Shown here in pieces: positions 9,248-21,373 of a stretch of 64,000 bases of DNA. This DNA is from VGBV01 sp963780395 (GTDB lineage: Bacteria; Actinomycetota; Thermoleophilia; Solirubrobacterales; 70-9): the NCBI GenBank assembly GCA_963780395.1, contig CAWABY010000017.1, positions 310,001 to 374,000 on the forward strand, read 5' to 3'. Positions within the stretch are counted from its first letter, which is position 1. Each line of letters opens with the position of its first letter. Position numbers and translations under genes: made by a program. The notes under the pieces are model-generated. The model saw only the letters and a list, made by a program, of their open reading frames with translations, was not told the origin of the DNA and did not search any database.

Positions 9248-9505
9248 CGATCCGGCGCGAGTCCGAGATCACGGTGCCGTCGTCCAGCACCAGCACGGGC
9301 ACCTCGTTGGTGCCGCTCAGCGCCTTCACCTCCGCGCGGTCCTTGCCGCGGCTGCCCCACGTCCAGGGCATCAGGCGATAGCTCCTTGCGGCCGCAGCTC
9401 GTACTCGTAGCCGGCCTCGTCGATCGCCTTCGCGGCATAGGCGCAGGGGTGCATCGGACCCAGGCTCGCCCCCCGCTTCTTTTGCCCGCAGGTGTAGAGG
9501 ATCAC
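9210..9505 (-). pseudogene. Glutaredoxin/GST-N-like small protein, frameshifted
   Basis: The first frame starts at GTG 9505 with VILYTCGQKKR, MHPCAYAAKAIDEAGYEYEL, then meets a stop at 9371. The homologous continuation is in another frame: RLMPWTWGSRGKDRAEVKAL, TNEVPVLVLDDGTVISDSRR, IVKWAKEHP. One missing base near 9385-9397 (a GGCCGC stretch) accounts for this. Together the parts form an intact thioredoxin-fold protein of about 98 residues, like the small glutathione S-transferase N-domain proteins common in actinobacteria. Its 3' end overlaps the P450 3' end by 38 bases, convergently. The redox partner is unknown. Confidence 0.65.
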
Positions 9506-9548
9506 GCCGCGAGCATCTCACACGCCGCCGGGCGGCGGCAAGCGGCCG

Positions 9549-10829
<1,281 letters not shown>

Positions 10830-10858
10830 GTATTGATTCTGACGAGTGCCGCCGGGAC

Positions 10859-11350
10859 CTACGCGTTGATGATCCGGACCGCCAGCAATCCTGCGTTCTT
10901 GGCGCCGTCGATCGCGACGCACCCGACAGGCACGCCGGGGGGCATCTGCACTGCCGAGAGCAGCGCGTCCATGCCGCCGAGGTTCTTGCCCGAGAGGGGC
11001 ACCCCGATCACCGGCAGGTCGCTCTTCGACGCGGCGAAGCCCGGCAGCGCCGCCGCCATCCCGGCGCCGGCGATGATCACCTTCAGCCCGCGCATGCGGG
11101 CGTTGGCGCAGTAGTCGCCCGTCTCCTCGGGCTGGCGGTGCGCGCTCAGCACCCGCACCTCGTAGGCGATTCCCGCCTCGTGGAGCGCGGCGCCGGCAGG
11201 CTGCATCTTCGGCTTGTCGTTCTTCGAGCCCATGATGATCCCGACCAGCGGCGCGTCCACCTCGATCTCCTCGAACGCCGCCTCCACCTCGGGCAGGGTC
11301 TCGACACCCGTGCGTGGGGGGGCCGTTCCTCCTGGTTCGATCGTCTCCAT
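10859..11350 (-). CDS. purE: PurE, N5-CAIR mutase / AIR carboxylase
   Basis: Moves or adds the carboxyl group that gives CAIR. The 163-residue product has an unusual layout: about 34 extra N-terminal residues come before the core that begins LVGIIMGSKNDKPKMQPA. The sequence ends at LLAVRIINA, so the C-terminal helix of about 35 residues seen in E. coli PurE is absent. Core marks remain: SAHRQPEET, VIIAGAGMAAALPGF, SAVQMPPGVPVGCVAID. The common GSxSD motif reads GSKND. No purK lies in the window, so whether it uses N5-CAIR or AIR is open. The ATG at 11350 has a GAGGAAGAG ribosome site. Confidence 0.85.
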   Translation of the reverse strand: METIEPGGTAPPRTGVETLPEVEAAFEEIEVDAPLVGIIMGSKNDKPKMQPAGAALHEAGIAYEVRVLSAHRQPEETGDYCANARMRGLKVIIAGAGMAAALPGFAASKSDLPVIGVPLSGKNLGGMDALLSAVQMPPGVPVGCVAIDGAKNAGLLAVRIINA

Positions 11351-11378
11351 CTCTTCCTCTCGGTTGGCCTGCCCGGAA

Positions 11379-12659
11379 TCAGCCGGCCGCCACGCGCTCC
11401 ACCGCGCGCGCAGCGATGTCGCCGCGCATCTGCTTGCCATCGAAGCTGATCAGCTCTGACGCATCGTATGCGCGACGGCGGGCGTCAGCCGGGGTCGGCC
11501 CCAGGCCCGTGACGTTCAGCACCCGCCCCCCGTTGGTGACGATCTCCCCGCCCTCGCGGGCAGTGCCGGCGTGGAAGACCTCGACTCCCTCCACAGCGGC
11601 GGCCTCGGCGAGCCCCCGGATCACGTCACCTTTCGACGAGGAGGCCGGGTAGCCGGCCGAGGCAAGCACCACCGACACGGCCCAGTCGTCGCCGAACTCG
11701 GCGTGGGCGTTCGCGAGCCCGCCCGGCTGCCGCGCCCCGACGCAGAGGTCGATCAGGTCCGAGCGCAGACGCGGCAGCACCGCCTGCGTCTCGGGGTCTC
11801 CGAATCGGGTGTTGAACTCCAGCACCCTGACGCCGTCCCCCGTCAGCATCAACCCGGCGTAGAGGACGCCGTGGAAGGGAGTCCCGCGCCGAGCCATCGC
11901 CTGGACCACGGGGCGGTGGACGCTGTCGACCAGCTCCTCGACCTCGAGGGGGCCGAAGCCAGGGACCGGGGAGTAGCTGCCCATGCCGCCGGTGTTGGGG
12001 CCCTCATCGCCGTCTCCGATCCGCTTGTAGTCCTGAGCGGGCGCGAGCGGGACCACGTTGGCGCCGTCGCAGAGGGCCAGCAGCGACAGCTCCTCGCCGT
12101 CCAGGAATTCCTCCAGCACCACCTCGGTCCGGCCGAAGCGGCGCTCCTCGAAGAAGACCTCGGCCGCATCGCGGGCATCGGCCTCTGTGGCGCAGATGAT
12201 CACGCCCTTTCCGGCCGCCAGCCCGTCGGCCTTGAGCACCACGGGGTAGGACGCGCTCGTGATCCGCTCGATCGCCTCCTGGTGGGAGCGGAGCACCTCG
12301 TGCGAGGCCGTCGGAACCCCGGCCTCGGCCATCAGCTCCTTGGCGAACAGCTTCGAGCCCTCCAGGCGGGCGGCCTCGGCGCTGGGGCCGAAGGCGGGGA
12401 CGCCGGCCGCCTCCAGGGCGTCGACGACCCCCTCCACCAGCGGCGCCTCGGGCCCGACGATGACCAGGCCGGCCTGCTCCTCGCTCGCGGCCGCGACGAT
12501 GCCGTCCACGTCGGAGGCGCCCACCTCCAGGCAGCGGGCGTCGGCCGCGATGCCCGCGTTGCCCGGAGCGCACAGAACCTCGCTCACCTGGGCCGAGCGG
12601 CCGGCGGCGCGCACGATCGCGTGCTCGCGCCCGCCGCCGCCTACGACCAGCACCTTCAC
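11379..12659 (-). CDS. purD: PurD, phosphoribosylamine-glycine ligase
   Basis: ATP-grasp ligase for the second purine step. The 426 residues match the family, with KVLVVGGGGREHAIVRA at the start, VLKADGLAAGKGVIIC in the ATP-grasp region and VLEFNTRFGDPETQAVLP near the metal site. The GTG at 12659 is supported by an AGGAGG about 11 bases upstream. It follows the GYD gene by 28 bases and precedes purE by 28 bases. Confidence 0.95.
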   Translation of the reverse strand: MKVLVVGGGGREHAIVRAAGRSAQVSEVLCAPGNAGIAADARCLEVGASDVDGIVAAASEEQAGLVIVGPEAPLVEGVVDALEAAGVPAFGPSAEAARLEGSKLFAKELMAEAGVPTASHEVLRSHQEAIERITSASYPVVLKADGLAAGKGVIICATEADARDAAEVFFEERRFGRTEVVLEEFLDGEELSLLALCDGANVVPLAPAQDYKRIGDGDEGPNTGGMGSYSPVPGFGPLEVEELVDSVHRPVVQAMARRGTPFHGVLYAGLMLTGDGVRVLEFNTRFGDPETQAVLPRLRSDLIDLCVGARQPGGLANAHAEFGDDWAVSVVLASAGYPASSSKGDVIRGLAEAAAVEGVEVFHAGTAREGGEIVTNGGRVLNVTGLGPTPADARRRAYDASELISFDGKQMRGDIAARAVERVAAG

Positions 12660-12687
12660 GTGGGTCTTCCTCCTCCCGGGGGCTCGG

Positions 12688-12969
12688 CTACAGGGCCTTC
12701 GCCAGGTCGGCCACGGGCATCGCAGCCAGCGTCTGGCTGCTCATCGTGCCCCGTGAGCCCAGCTCGACCGAGACCTTGGCCATCGTCGTGTCATCGGGCG
12801 CCTCGACGACGGTGATGAAGTCGTACTGCCCCAGCGTCGCCCATTGCTCCTTGACCTTGACGCCGAGCTGCTCGACCTCCTTGTTCACCTCACCGACCCG
12901 GCCAGGGTTATTCTTCAGAGTCTGGACCCCCTCCGGGGTCAGGTTCGTGAGCATCACGTAGGTGGGCAT
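12688..12969 (-). CDS. GYD-domain protein
   Basis: A 93-residue protein starting PTYVMLTNLTPEGVQTLK and containing GQYDFITVVEAPDD. Both are marks of the GYD family, small proteins with a ferredoxin-like dimeric fold and unknown biochemistry. The ATG at 12969 is preceded by GAGGAG. A longer frame to 13050 adds a charged leader that the family lacks. It is the promoter-proximal gene of the purD-purE-purB run, so it is probably expressed with purine synthesis, but no role can be stated. Confidence 0.8.
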   Translation of the reverse strand: MPTYVMLTNLTPEGVQTLKNNPGRVGEVNKEVEQLGVKVKEQWATLGQYDFITVVEAPDDTTMAKVSVELGSRGTMSSQTLAAMPVADLAKAL

Positions 12970-13103
12970 TGGCCATGTCTCCTCTCTGATGGGTTCTCTC
13001 GGGGACTTGCTCGCATCCCCCTTTCTCTCAGTTTCGGCGGCCGAGTGCAAACTGGGCGAGGCTGGCCAGGCCCGGCGTCCGCGGGAGCGGTGATGATTCG
13101 GCC

Positions 13104-13769
13104 ATGGCGGCGTCGCCCGAGCACCCGATCTTGGCGCGCTTCTACGACCGCATGATCGCCGGCTCCGAGCGCGCCGGCCTCGCCGAGATGCGCCGCTCTC
13201 TGCTCTCCCGGGCCTCGGGCCGCACGCTCGAGCTCGGCGCCGGGACCGGCCTCGACCTGCCCCACTACACCGAGGCCGTCATCGAGCTGGTGTTGGCCGA
13301 GCCCGACCCGCACATGGCGGTGAAGCTGAGGGAGCGCGTCGAGTCCGGGTCCTTCGCCCCCGGGCGGATCACGGTGATCGAGGCGCCCGCAGAGGACCTT
13401 CCCTTCGACGACGGCAGCTTCGACACCGTTGTCTCGGCGCTGGTCCTCTGTACGGTCGATGACCCACGGCGCTCGCTGGCCGAGGCCCGCCGCGTCCTGG
13501 TCGAGGGAGGCGAGCTGCTCTTCATCGAGCACGTCCGCTCCCATGACCGCCGCCTGGCCTGGTGGCAGGACCGGCTGGTCCGGCCCTGGGGCGCGGTCTT
13601 CGGCGGCTGTCATCCCAACCGGCCGACGGCGGACACGCTCGCCGACGCCGGCCTCTGGATCGAGCAGCTCGACCGCGAGCGCTTCCCGAAGTCACCGCCG
13701 TGGCTTCGCCCCCTCATCAGGGGCGTCGCGCGCCGGCCCGAGGCGGTCGGCAAGGATTCGGGCGACTAG
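13104..13769 (+). CDS. Class I SAM-dependent methyltransferase
   Basis: A 221-residue methyltransferase with motif I LELGAGTGLDLPHY (about residues 36-49), acidic position LAEPDPHMA, motif DLPFDDGSFDTVVSALVLC and RRVLVEGGELLFIEHV. It is closest to UbiE/methyltransferase-11 type small-molecule enzymes; the substrate cannot be read from sequence. It is divergent from the GYD-purD run (about 130 bases between starts). Its 3' end overlaps the convergent SRPBCC gene by 53 bases. Confidence 0.85.
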   Translation: MAASPEHPILARFYDRMIAGSERAGLAEMRRSLLSRASGRTLELGAGTGLDLPHYTEAVIELVLAEPDPHMAVKLRERVESGSFAPGRITVIEAPAEDLPFDDGSFDTVVSALVLCTVDDPRRSLAEARRVLVEGGELLFIEHVRSHDRRLAWWQDRLVRPWGAVFGGCHPNRPTADTLADAGLWIEQLDRERFPKSPPWLRPLIRGVARRPEAVGKDSGD

Positions 13770-14232
13770 GCCGCCGGGCCGCCCCGAACAACGCCTCCAC
13801 CCGCCGCCGCCGGTACTCGAAGATCCGCGCCAGGTCGGCTGCGACGAAGCGCCGATGAGCGAGCTCGCCGAGACGACCGGCCCGCATCGCGTAGCGAACC
13901 GTGTCCCGCATCACCGTGCCGTCTCCGTCGGGCAAGAATTCGTGGGTGTGGTGCCAGTAGCGATAGGGCCCGCGCAGCTGCAGGTCGACGAAGCGGCGGT
14001 TGGGCTGCCATTGCTCGATCCGGGTGAGCCACCGGATCGGGATCCCGCGCAGGCGCAGGCGGTAGCGGATCAGGGTCCCGGCTGCGACCTCGCCCGGGGA
14101 CTTGGAGAGCACTCGGAAGTGCAGCCACTCGGGCGTCAGCCGCTCTAGGTTGAGCGCTTCCGCGAAGAAGGGGAAGACGGACTCCGGCGCCTGGGCCAGC
14201 CGCTGCTCGAACTCAATCTGGTGCGTCTGCAT
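13717..14232 (-). CDS. SRPBCC (START/Bet v1-fold) family protein
   Basis: A 171-residue protein beginning HQIEFEQRLAQAPESVFPFF. It contains IRYRLRLRGIPIRWLTRIE, FVDLQLRGPYRYWHHTHEF and GTVMRDTVRYA, the pattern of ligand-binding SRPBCC proteins related to CoxG/cyclase proteins. The C-terminal 20 residues are a Pro/Arg-rich tail that lies over the methyltransferase 3' end. The ATG overlaps the end of the upstream enoyl-CoA hydratase-like gene by 20 bases, so the two are probably co-translated. The ligand is unknown. Confidence 0.75.
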   Translation of the reverse strand: MQTHQIEFEQRLAQAPESVFPFFAEALNLERLTPEWLHFRVLSKSPGEVAAGTLIRYRLRLRGIPIRWLTRIEQWQPNRRFVDLQLRGPYRYWHHTHEFLPDGDGTVMRDTVRYAMRAGRLGELAHRRFVAADLARIFEYRRRRVEALFGAARRPSRPNPCRPPRAGARRP

Positions 14233-15172
14233 TGCCCAGATCCTCGGCGGCTCCCTCCTGCCAGGCGACGATGCCCTCTGGATCGGCCCAGGGGGAGCCG
14301 CCGCGCCGGGCGACCTCGGCCACGAAGGTGGCCATCGCCCGCCGGGCTGGCTCGGTGCCCCCGACCGACATGAAGCGGCGCCGCTCCTCGGCGAGCCCGC
14401 GCGGCAGCGAGCGGCTCGCCCCCTCGTAGACAGCGGCCTTCAGCGCCCGCACGGACCCGGGCGAGCGGCGGGCCAGCCGCTGCGCGGTCTCCATCGCCTC
14501 TTCCAGCAGCCGCTCGGGAGTGGTGACGCGGTGAACGATCCCGGCCTCCAGCGCCTCGGCCGGGGTGAAGGTGCGGCCCTCGAGCATCGCCTCCAGCGCC
14601 GGACCGGGGCCCAGCGCCCGTGCCAGCCTCTGGGTGCCGCCGGCGCCCGGGTTGAACCCCATCGTCATCTCCGGCAGCCCGATGCGGACGCCGGGCCGGT
14701 CCGCGATGTAGCGCAGGTCGCTTGCCAGCGACAGCTCGCAACCGCCTCCTGTGGCGGGGCCGTTGATGGCCGCGATCACGGCCTTGTCCAGCCGGTTCAT
14801 CCCCAGGAAGACGTCATGGATCCGGTGCAGCTCGAGCAGGCCGCGAAGCGGGGTGCGTTGCGCCAGATCGCGCAGGCCGGGAACGCGGCGGACCGCGGCG
14901 GCGGCGGCCAGCAGCGCCCCGGCGGCTCGCGGTCCGGGCGTCACCCCGACGTCCTCGACCCCGGCGAGGATCTCGGCTACGTCGTAGTGGGTGATGAACA
15001 GGTCCGGCGGCCTGCCGGTGATCACCACCGAGCCGATCGAGCGGTCGCGCTTCAGCTCCCCGACGAGCGCGTCCAGCTCGATGACCATGCCGCGGTCCAT
15101 GAAGTTGTGCGGTGGGTTGTGCACCCACACGACCAGCACTCGCCCGTCGCGTTCGATCTCGAGGGTGGCCAC
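14213..15172 (-). CDS. Enoyl-CoA hydratase/isomerase family protein
   Basis: A 319-residue crotonase-fold protein. Signs are ERDGRVLVVWVHNPPHNFMD at the start, AAINGPATGGGCELSLASD (oxyanion-hole Gly segment), IGLPEMTMGFNPGAGGTQRL and a C-terminal helical region. Compared with standard hydratases (about 260 residues) there is an insert of about 40 residues between the first beta strands and the GGG motif. The catalytic Glu equivalent is plausible in LPEMTMGF. It starts with GTG at 15172 and overlaps the SRPBCC gene. The acyl-CoA substrate is unknown. Confidence 0.82.
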   Translation of the reverse strand: MATLEIERDGRVLVVWVHNPPHNFMDRGMVIELDALVGELKRDRSIGSVVITGRPPDLFITHYDVAEILAGVEDVGVTPGPRAAGALLAAAAAVRRVPGLRDLAQRTPLRGLLELHRIHDVFLGMNRLDKAVIAAINGPATGGGCELSLASDLRYIADRPGVRIGLPEMTMGFNPGAGGTQRLARALGPGPALEAMLEGRTFTPAEALEAGIVHRVTTPERLLEEAMETAQRLARRSPGSVRALKAAVYEGASRSLPRGLAEERRRFMSVGGTEPARRAMATFVAEVARRGGSPWADPEGIVAWQEGAAEDLGNADAPD

Positions 15173-15201
15173 CGCCCGAGCCTACCTCGCTGGCGAAGGA
15201 C

Positions 15202-16825
15202 CTACTCGTGCCCGTGCCCGGGCCCCTCGTCGTCGTAGCCCGCGTGGATGTGGTCGCAGTGGTCCGCCGCTGCGAATGCTGGGCCGGGGCCGTCGGGGTC
15301 GAAGCAGAAGATCAGCTCGGTCGGGCGCTGGCCGGGGGGCAGTAGCGCCAGAGCCTGCGCCATGCGGCCGCAGGGGCCGTCGGGGGTGACGACCGTGCAG
15401 GGGACGCCATCGATTGCGGCGATGTCCACGGCCCGGCCGTAGAAGTGGTTCGAGACGTTGCCGGAGGTGGTGTACATGGAGTGGTCCGAGCGCAGCGAGG
15501 AGATCGTGATCTGGTGGTTCTGGCTGATCGCGGCGATCAGCATCATCACGCGCGGGTCGATCAACCCCTGCTGCAGGTCCCACGCCTCGAGCGAGTTCGA
15601 GAGCTCGACGTTCTCCCAGTTGATCGGCACCGCGGTCGGGCCGGGGAGCGCGATCGAGTAGGAGACGTTGCGGACTCGGCACTTGCCGGTCAGCGCCTCG
15701 GTCTCGTCGAGGACCTCCTCGACGTACCACGAGGCGTGGTTGTGCTGGAACAGGCCCGCCGTGAGCCCGCCGCTGGCCCAGACCATACGGCCCAGCGTGG
15801 CGGCCGAGTCGCCCGGGCTCTGGGGCTGGACCTTTCCGTCGCCGTCACCGTCGACGGCAAAGCTGTGCCAGTTGGCCTCGTCGATGCCCAGCGGACCGCG
15901 GGTCCTCAACTCGCCCGGGGTCATGCGGCGGCCGAAGTCGGACTCGAGCCGGGCGATCGCCGCCAGCGCCCAGACGCCCTCCTCGCCCATGTCGTAGCGG
16001 CCCGCGGCCGTCTCGAAGGCATCGAGGTAGCCCTTGGGCACGGGAAGGCTGTCGCCCTTGGGCCCGCAGCTGAACAGTTGCCGCTCGGGCAACAGCGACA
16101 GCGCGCCGCCGGTGATGCCGCCGAAGCAGGCTGCGCGCGCGAGCACGTCGGCGACGTACCAATCGGCGTGGTTGTAGGCGAAGATCGCTCCCTCGGGGTC
16201 CTCCGGCATCCCCGATGCCTTCAGGTACCGCGCGGCGGCGAAGATCGCGTCCTCCGGGTTCGAGGGGTCCTTGACGCCGTCGCCGTTGGCATCGACGCCG
16301 TAGCCGGCCCAGGTCGCGGGCATGAACTGCATCCATCCGACCGCGCCGGCGCTGGAGGGTCCCTGGTTGACGCCGAAGCCGGTCTCGATCTCGTTGATGG
16401 CCGCCAGGATCGATGGACCCGCGGGGCCGAGCCCGTAGGCCTTGGTGGCCCGCTGGTAGATCGGGATCAGGAACGCCGGGACGGATGTGGGACCGCAGGA
16501 GGCGGGAGCGGGGAAGGCCAGCTCCTCATCGATGTCTGCTCGGGCGCGACACCCCCCTCCTGTTCTGCACCGGGGCCGACGCCGCCGCTGCCTGCCGGCT
16601 TGTCGCCTTGTCGGCCTGCGGCTGTTCGGGCTTTTCGGGCTTCGGCTTCGGCTTGGGCTTCGGCGGCTTCGGCGCTGCCGGGGGCGCGGTCTGCGCGGGG
16701 GGCGGTTCCGGCGGAGCGGGCTGTGCGGGCGGCGGCGGGTCGGGCGGCGCCTGTGCGACGGCACCCTGCGCTGCGATCGCGGCGCCCACCATGGTCGCCG
16801 CGAGCGCGGTCCTGACGCGCCCCAT
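15202..16825 (-). CDS. Secreted lytic transglycosylase with second repeat and M15-like domain (one frameshift near the 5' end)
   Basis: The ATG at 16825 opens a frame with a signal peptide (ALAATMVGAAIAAQGAVAQA) and a Pro/Lys-rich linker. It stops early; the main domains continue in a second frame. A six-C run at 16552-16557 marks the switch, and removing one base joins them into a 540-residue protein. The main part has an SLT-type module (AAINEIETGFGVNQG with probable catalytic Glu, GAVGWMQFMPATWAGYG) and a second weaker copy (LAAIARLESDFG, RGPLGIDEANW). It ends in a C-terminal block with NHFYGRAVDIA and DHCDHIHAGY resembling M15 peptidase zinc ligands. It should act on peptidoglycan outside the cell. 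Coupled to the upstream gene (TAATG). Confidence 0.75.
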
Positions 16826-17616
16826 TAGCCCAGCACCCCGGCGACGCGCCAGCCCTGCTCGGTGTCCTGCAGGGTCAGGCGCAGCTCGCTGGCCGCCTGC
16901 AGGCGCAGCAGCGAGACGCTGGCCGTCATCTCCTTGCCGGCCTGCTCACCCAAGACGACGTTCAGCACCTTGGCCTCCGGCACCTTTTCGCCCGCCGGCA
17001 GGCGTGGCGGGCTTGTGCTGAGCGCCGAGGCGAGGGGCGGGGTCGCCGAGGACTTGAAGGTCTGCACGGCTTGCCGGTCGACCTCGCCGACCTCGTACTG
17101 GACGAACGCCTCAGCGAAGCTCCAGGCGACCTGGCCCGGCGGCGCCGCAGGCCCGGCGTCGCCGGCCGGGCGAGGCGCGGGCTTGGCGGCCGCCGTGGTG
17201 GTGGCGCTCGCGTTGGGGTCTGCGACGAAGTCGGGCGGGACGCCCTGCAGGCTCGCTGCGGGGTCGCCCGGCTGGGCCACCAGCGCCGGGGAAGCGGCAG
17301 CCGCGGCAGCCGTGGCGGTCGGCGCCTGGTCCGAGCCCGCGATCACGGCGCCCGCCGTGGCGGCGCCGAGCGCCGTCGCGACGCCCAGCGTCGCGACGGC
17401 GGTGCGGGTCCCGGTGCCGTAGTCGTCGAGGCGGTCGCTGAGCGGCCACACGAGCTTGGTCTGGATCAGGCGCTGCATGGGGGCGGCGGCGCGCACGGCG
17501 CGGTGCAGCGCGGCACGGCTCGCGTCGGAAGCGCGCCACAGCACGCGCTCCTGGAAGCTCCAGGCCGCCTCGCGGATTTCCCAGCGGGCGTCGTCAGCGG
17601 AAAGCTTGATGGTCAT
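16825..17616 (-). CDS. Single-pass membrane protein with possible TcpC/VirB8-like domain
   Basis: A 263-residue protein: a basic cytoplasmic N part (about 1-70, rich in Arg/Trp), one membrane helix (about 75-96, Ala/Gly/Thr), a low-complexity Ala/Pro linker to about 160, then a C-terminal domain of about 100 residues (VAWSFAEAFVQYEVGEVDRQ ... LRLTLQDTEQGWRVAGVLG). The layout and the alternating pattern of the last domain recall NTF2-fold TcpC/VirB8-type proteins of conjugation machines, but I could not confirm homology. It is coupled (TAATG) to the transglycosylase, which would fit a cell-wall-crossing complex. Confidence 0.6.
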   Translation of the reverse strand: MTIKLSADDARWEIREAAWSFQERVLWRASDASRAALHRAVRAAAPMQRLIQTKLVWPLSDRLDDYGTGTRTAVATLGVATALGAATAGAVIAGSDQAPTATAAAAAASPALVAQPGDPAASLQGVPPDFVADPNASATTTAAAKPAPRPAGDAGPAAPPGQVAWSFAEAFVQYEVGEVDRQAVQTFKSSATPPLASALSTSPPRLPAGEKVPEAKVLNVVLGEQAGKEMTASVSLLRLQAASELRLTLQDTEQGWRVAGVLG

Positions 17617-17730
17617 CCCCTGAACTATTCGTCCACAGGCCAGGCACGCTTTAGCCGTGGACCCTCAAATAGTGAGGTAGTTGAGAATCGGCGCCCGTGC
17701 AGGCGTGCCCGACGCCAGGGCAATGCCCGG

Positions 17731-20346
<2,616 letters not shown>

Positions 20347-20474
20347 GCCCGGATGATACCGGGTTCACAGCCAAAAGTAAAGAAATCTATGCGTACTACA
20401 CTTAGATATATCGGCGCCTGCGCAGGCATGGGAGCGCGCCGGTTGGCTGGCTTTTCGAGGGCGGGGCGCATAGG

Positions 20475-20933
20475 ATGGGAGCGGTTACGGTCGAGGTCGC
20501 GGTCAAGGAGGATCTGCGCTTGGCGTCCAATGTGGATATCTACCGCCGGCTGGTCGCGGCCTTCAACGAGGGTGGCGTCGATGCCGTGCTCGGCTTCTTC
20601 GCCGAAGACGTCGAGATCTACGACCCCGACCTGCCCGGCGACGGGACCTACCGCGGCCGTGAAGGGCTACGCGGCGTGCTCGAGCAGATGCTGAGCGGCA
20701 GCGAGACGACCGAGGTGCTCGCCTACGAGGCGATTCCGGCGGGCGACCGGGTCGTGGCCCTCACCCACACCTATTTCCGCGGTCAGGGGGGCGACCCCGA
20801 GGTCGAGGTCCGAGACGCGCATACGATGACCTTCCGCGACGGCAAGATCGTCTACTGGCGGCTCTACCTCGACCGCAACGAGGCGCTCACCGACGCCGGC
20901 TTGGATCCGCTCGAGTCCACCGACGTCGCCTAG
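20475..20933 (+). CDS. SnoaL-like / NTF2-fold protein
   Basis: A 152-residue protein with the SnoaL-like pattern NVDIYRRLVAAFNEGGVDAV, FFAEDVEIYDPDLPG, GREGLRGVLEQML, RVVALTHTYFRG and MTFRDGKIVYWRLYLDRNEAL. Such proteins are a/b-barrel pockets, sometimes isomerases or hydrolases and often of unknown role. It is divergent from clpB with about 128 bases between starts. Its 3' end overlaps the convergent small membrane protein by 4 bases. Confidence 0.78.
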   Translation: MGAVTVEVAVKEDLRLASNVDIYRRLVAAFNEGGVDAVLGFFAEDVEIYDPDLPGDGTYRGREGLRGVLEQMLSGSETTEVLAYEAIPAGDRVVALTHTYFRGQGGDPEVEVRDAHTMTFRDGKIVYWRLYLDRNEALTDAGLDPLESTDVA

Positions 20934-21373
20934 CGCGGCCTGAGTCGCGCGGCGACCCAGAGGCCGGCGATCGTCGCCGGCACCGCCGCCGCCAGTCCGC
21001 GCAGCGCGGCCGTGCGGATTTCATCGCCGTGCGCGAGCGCTGCCAGGAAAGTCGCCGCGTCTCCCGCGTCCACCGCGGCGTTGGCGAGGCTGGCCGCCCG
21101 CAGGCGCTCAGGGTCGTCGATCGCGGCCATCATCGCCGCACCCAGCACCAGGTCGCGGCCGCCGGCGAGCCTCGAGGCCGCGATCGCGGTGGGCGAGAGG
21201 TCGGTGAACCCGAGCGCGGACAGGGCCCTCTCCGGCGCCAGCGCCAGCGCGGCGCCGATCGCCATCCTGCCAAGCCCCGATACGAGCGTCAGCGCCCTGA
21301 CATCGGGCGCGCCGACGGCCTCGTAGCGTCCCGGGTCGAGATCGCTGGCAGGATTGGGGTCGGAACCAGCCAT
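20930..21373 (-). CDS. Small membrane protein, DUF4267-like
   Basis: A 147-residue protein with hydrophobic segments (VSGLGRMAIGAALALAPERA, LGAAMMAAI, GLAAAVPATIAGLWVAARL) separated by AIAASRLAGGRDLVLG and LANAAVDAGDAATFLAAL. The latter resemble the AxRxxGxRdlalG and DaaDa motifs of DUF4267-like membrane proteins. Function unknown. The ATG at 21373 shares a CATG with the start of the divergent serine hydrolase. A GTG at 21379 is an alternative. Confidence 0.6.
   Translation of the reverse strand: MAGSDPNPASDLDPGRYEAVGAPDVRALTLVSGLGRMAIGAALALAPERALSALGFTDLSPTAIAASRLAGGRDLVLGAAMMAAIDDPERLRAASLANAAVDAGDAATFLAALAHGDEIRTAALRGLAAAVPATIAGLWVAARLRPR

Noticed and set aside
20347..20474. HAIR element for HspR upstream of clpB
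   Set aside because: No CTTGAGT-N7-ACTCAAG or close variant found; only AT-rich sequence.
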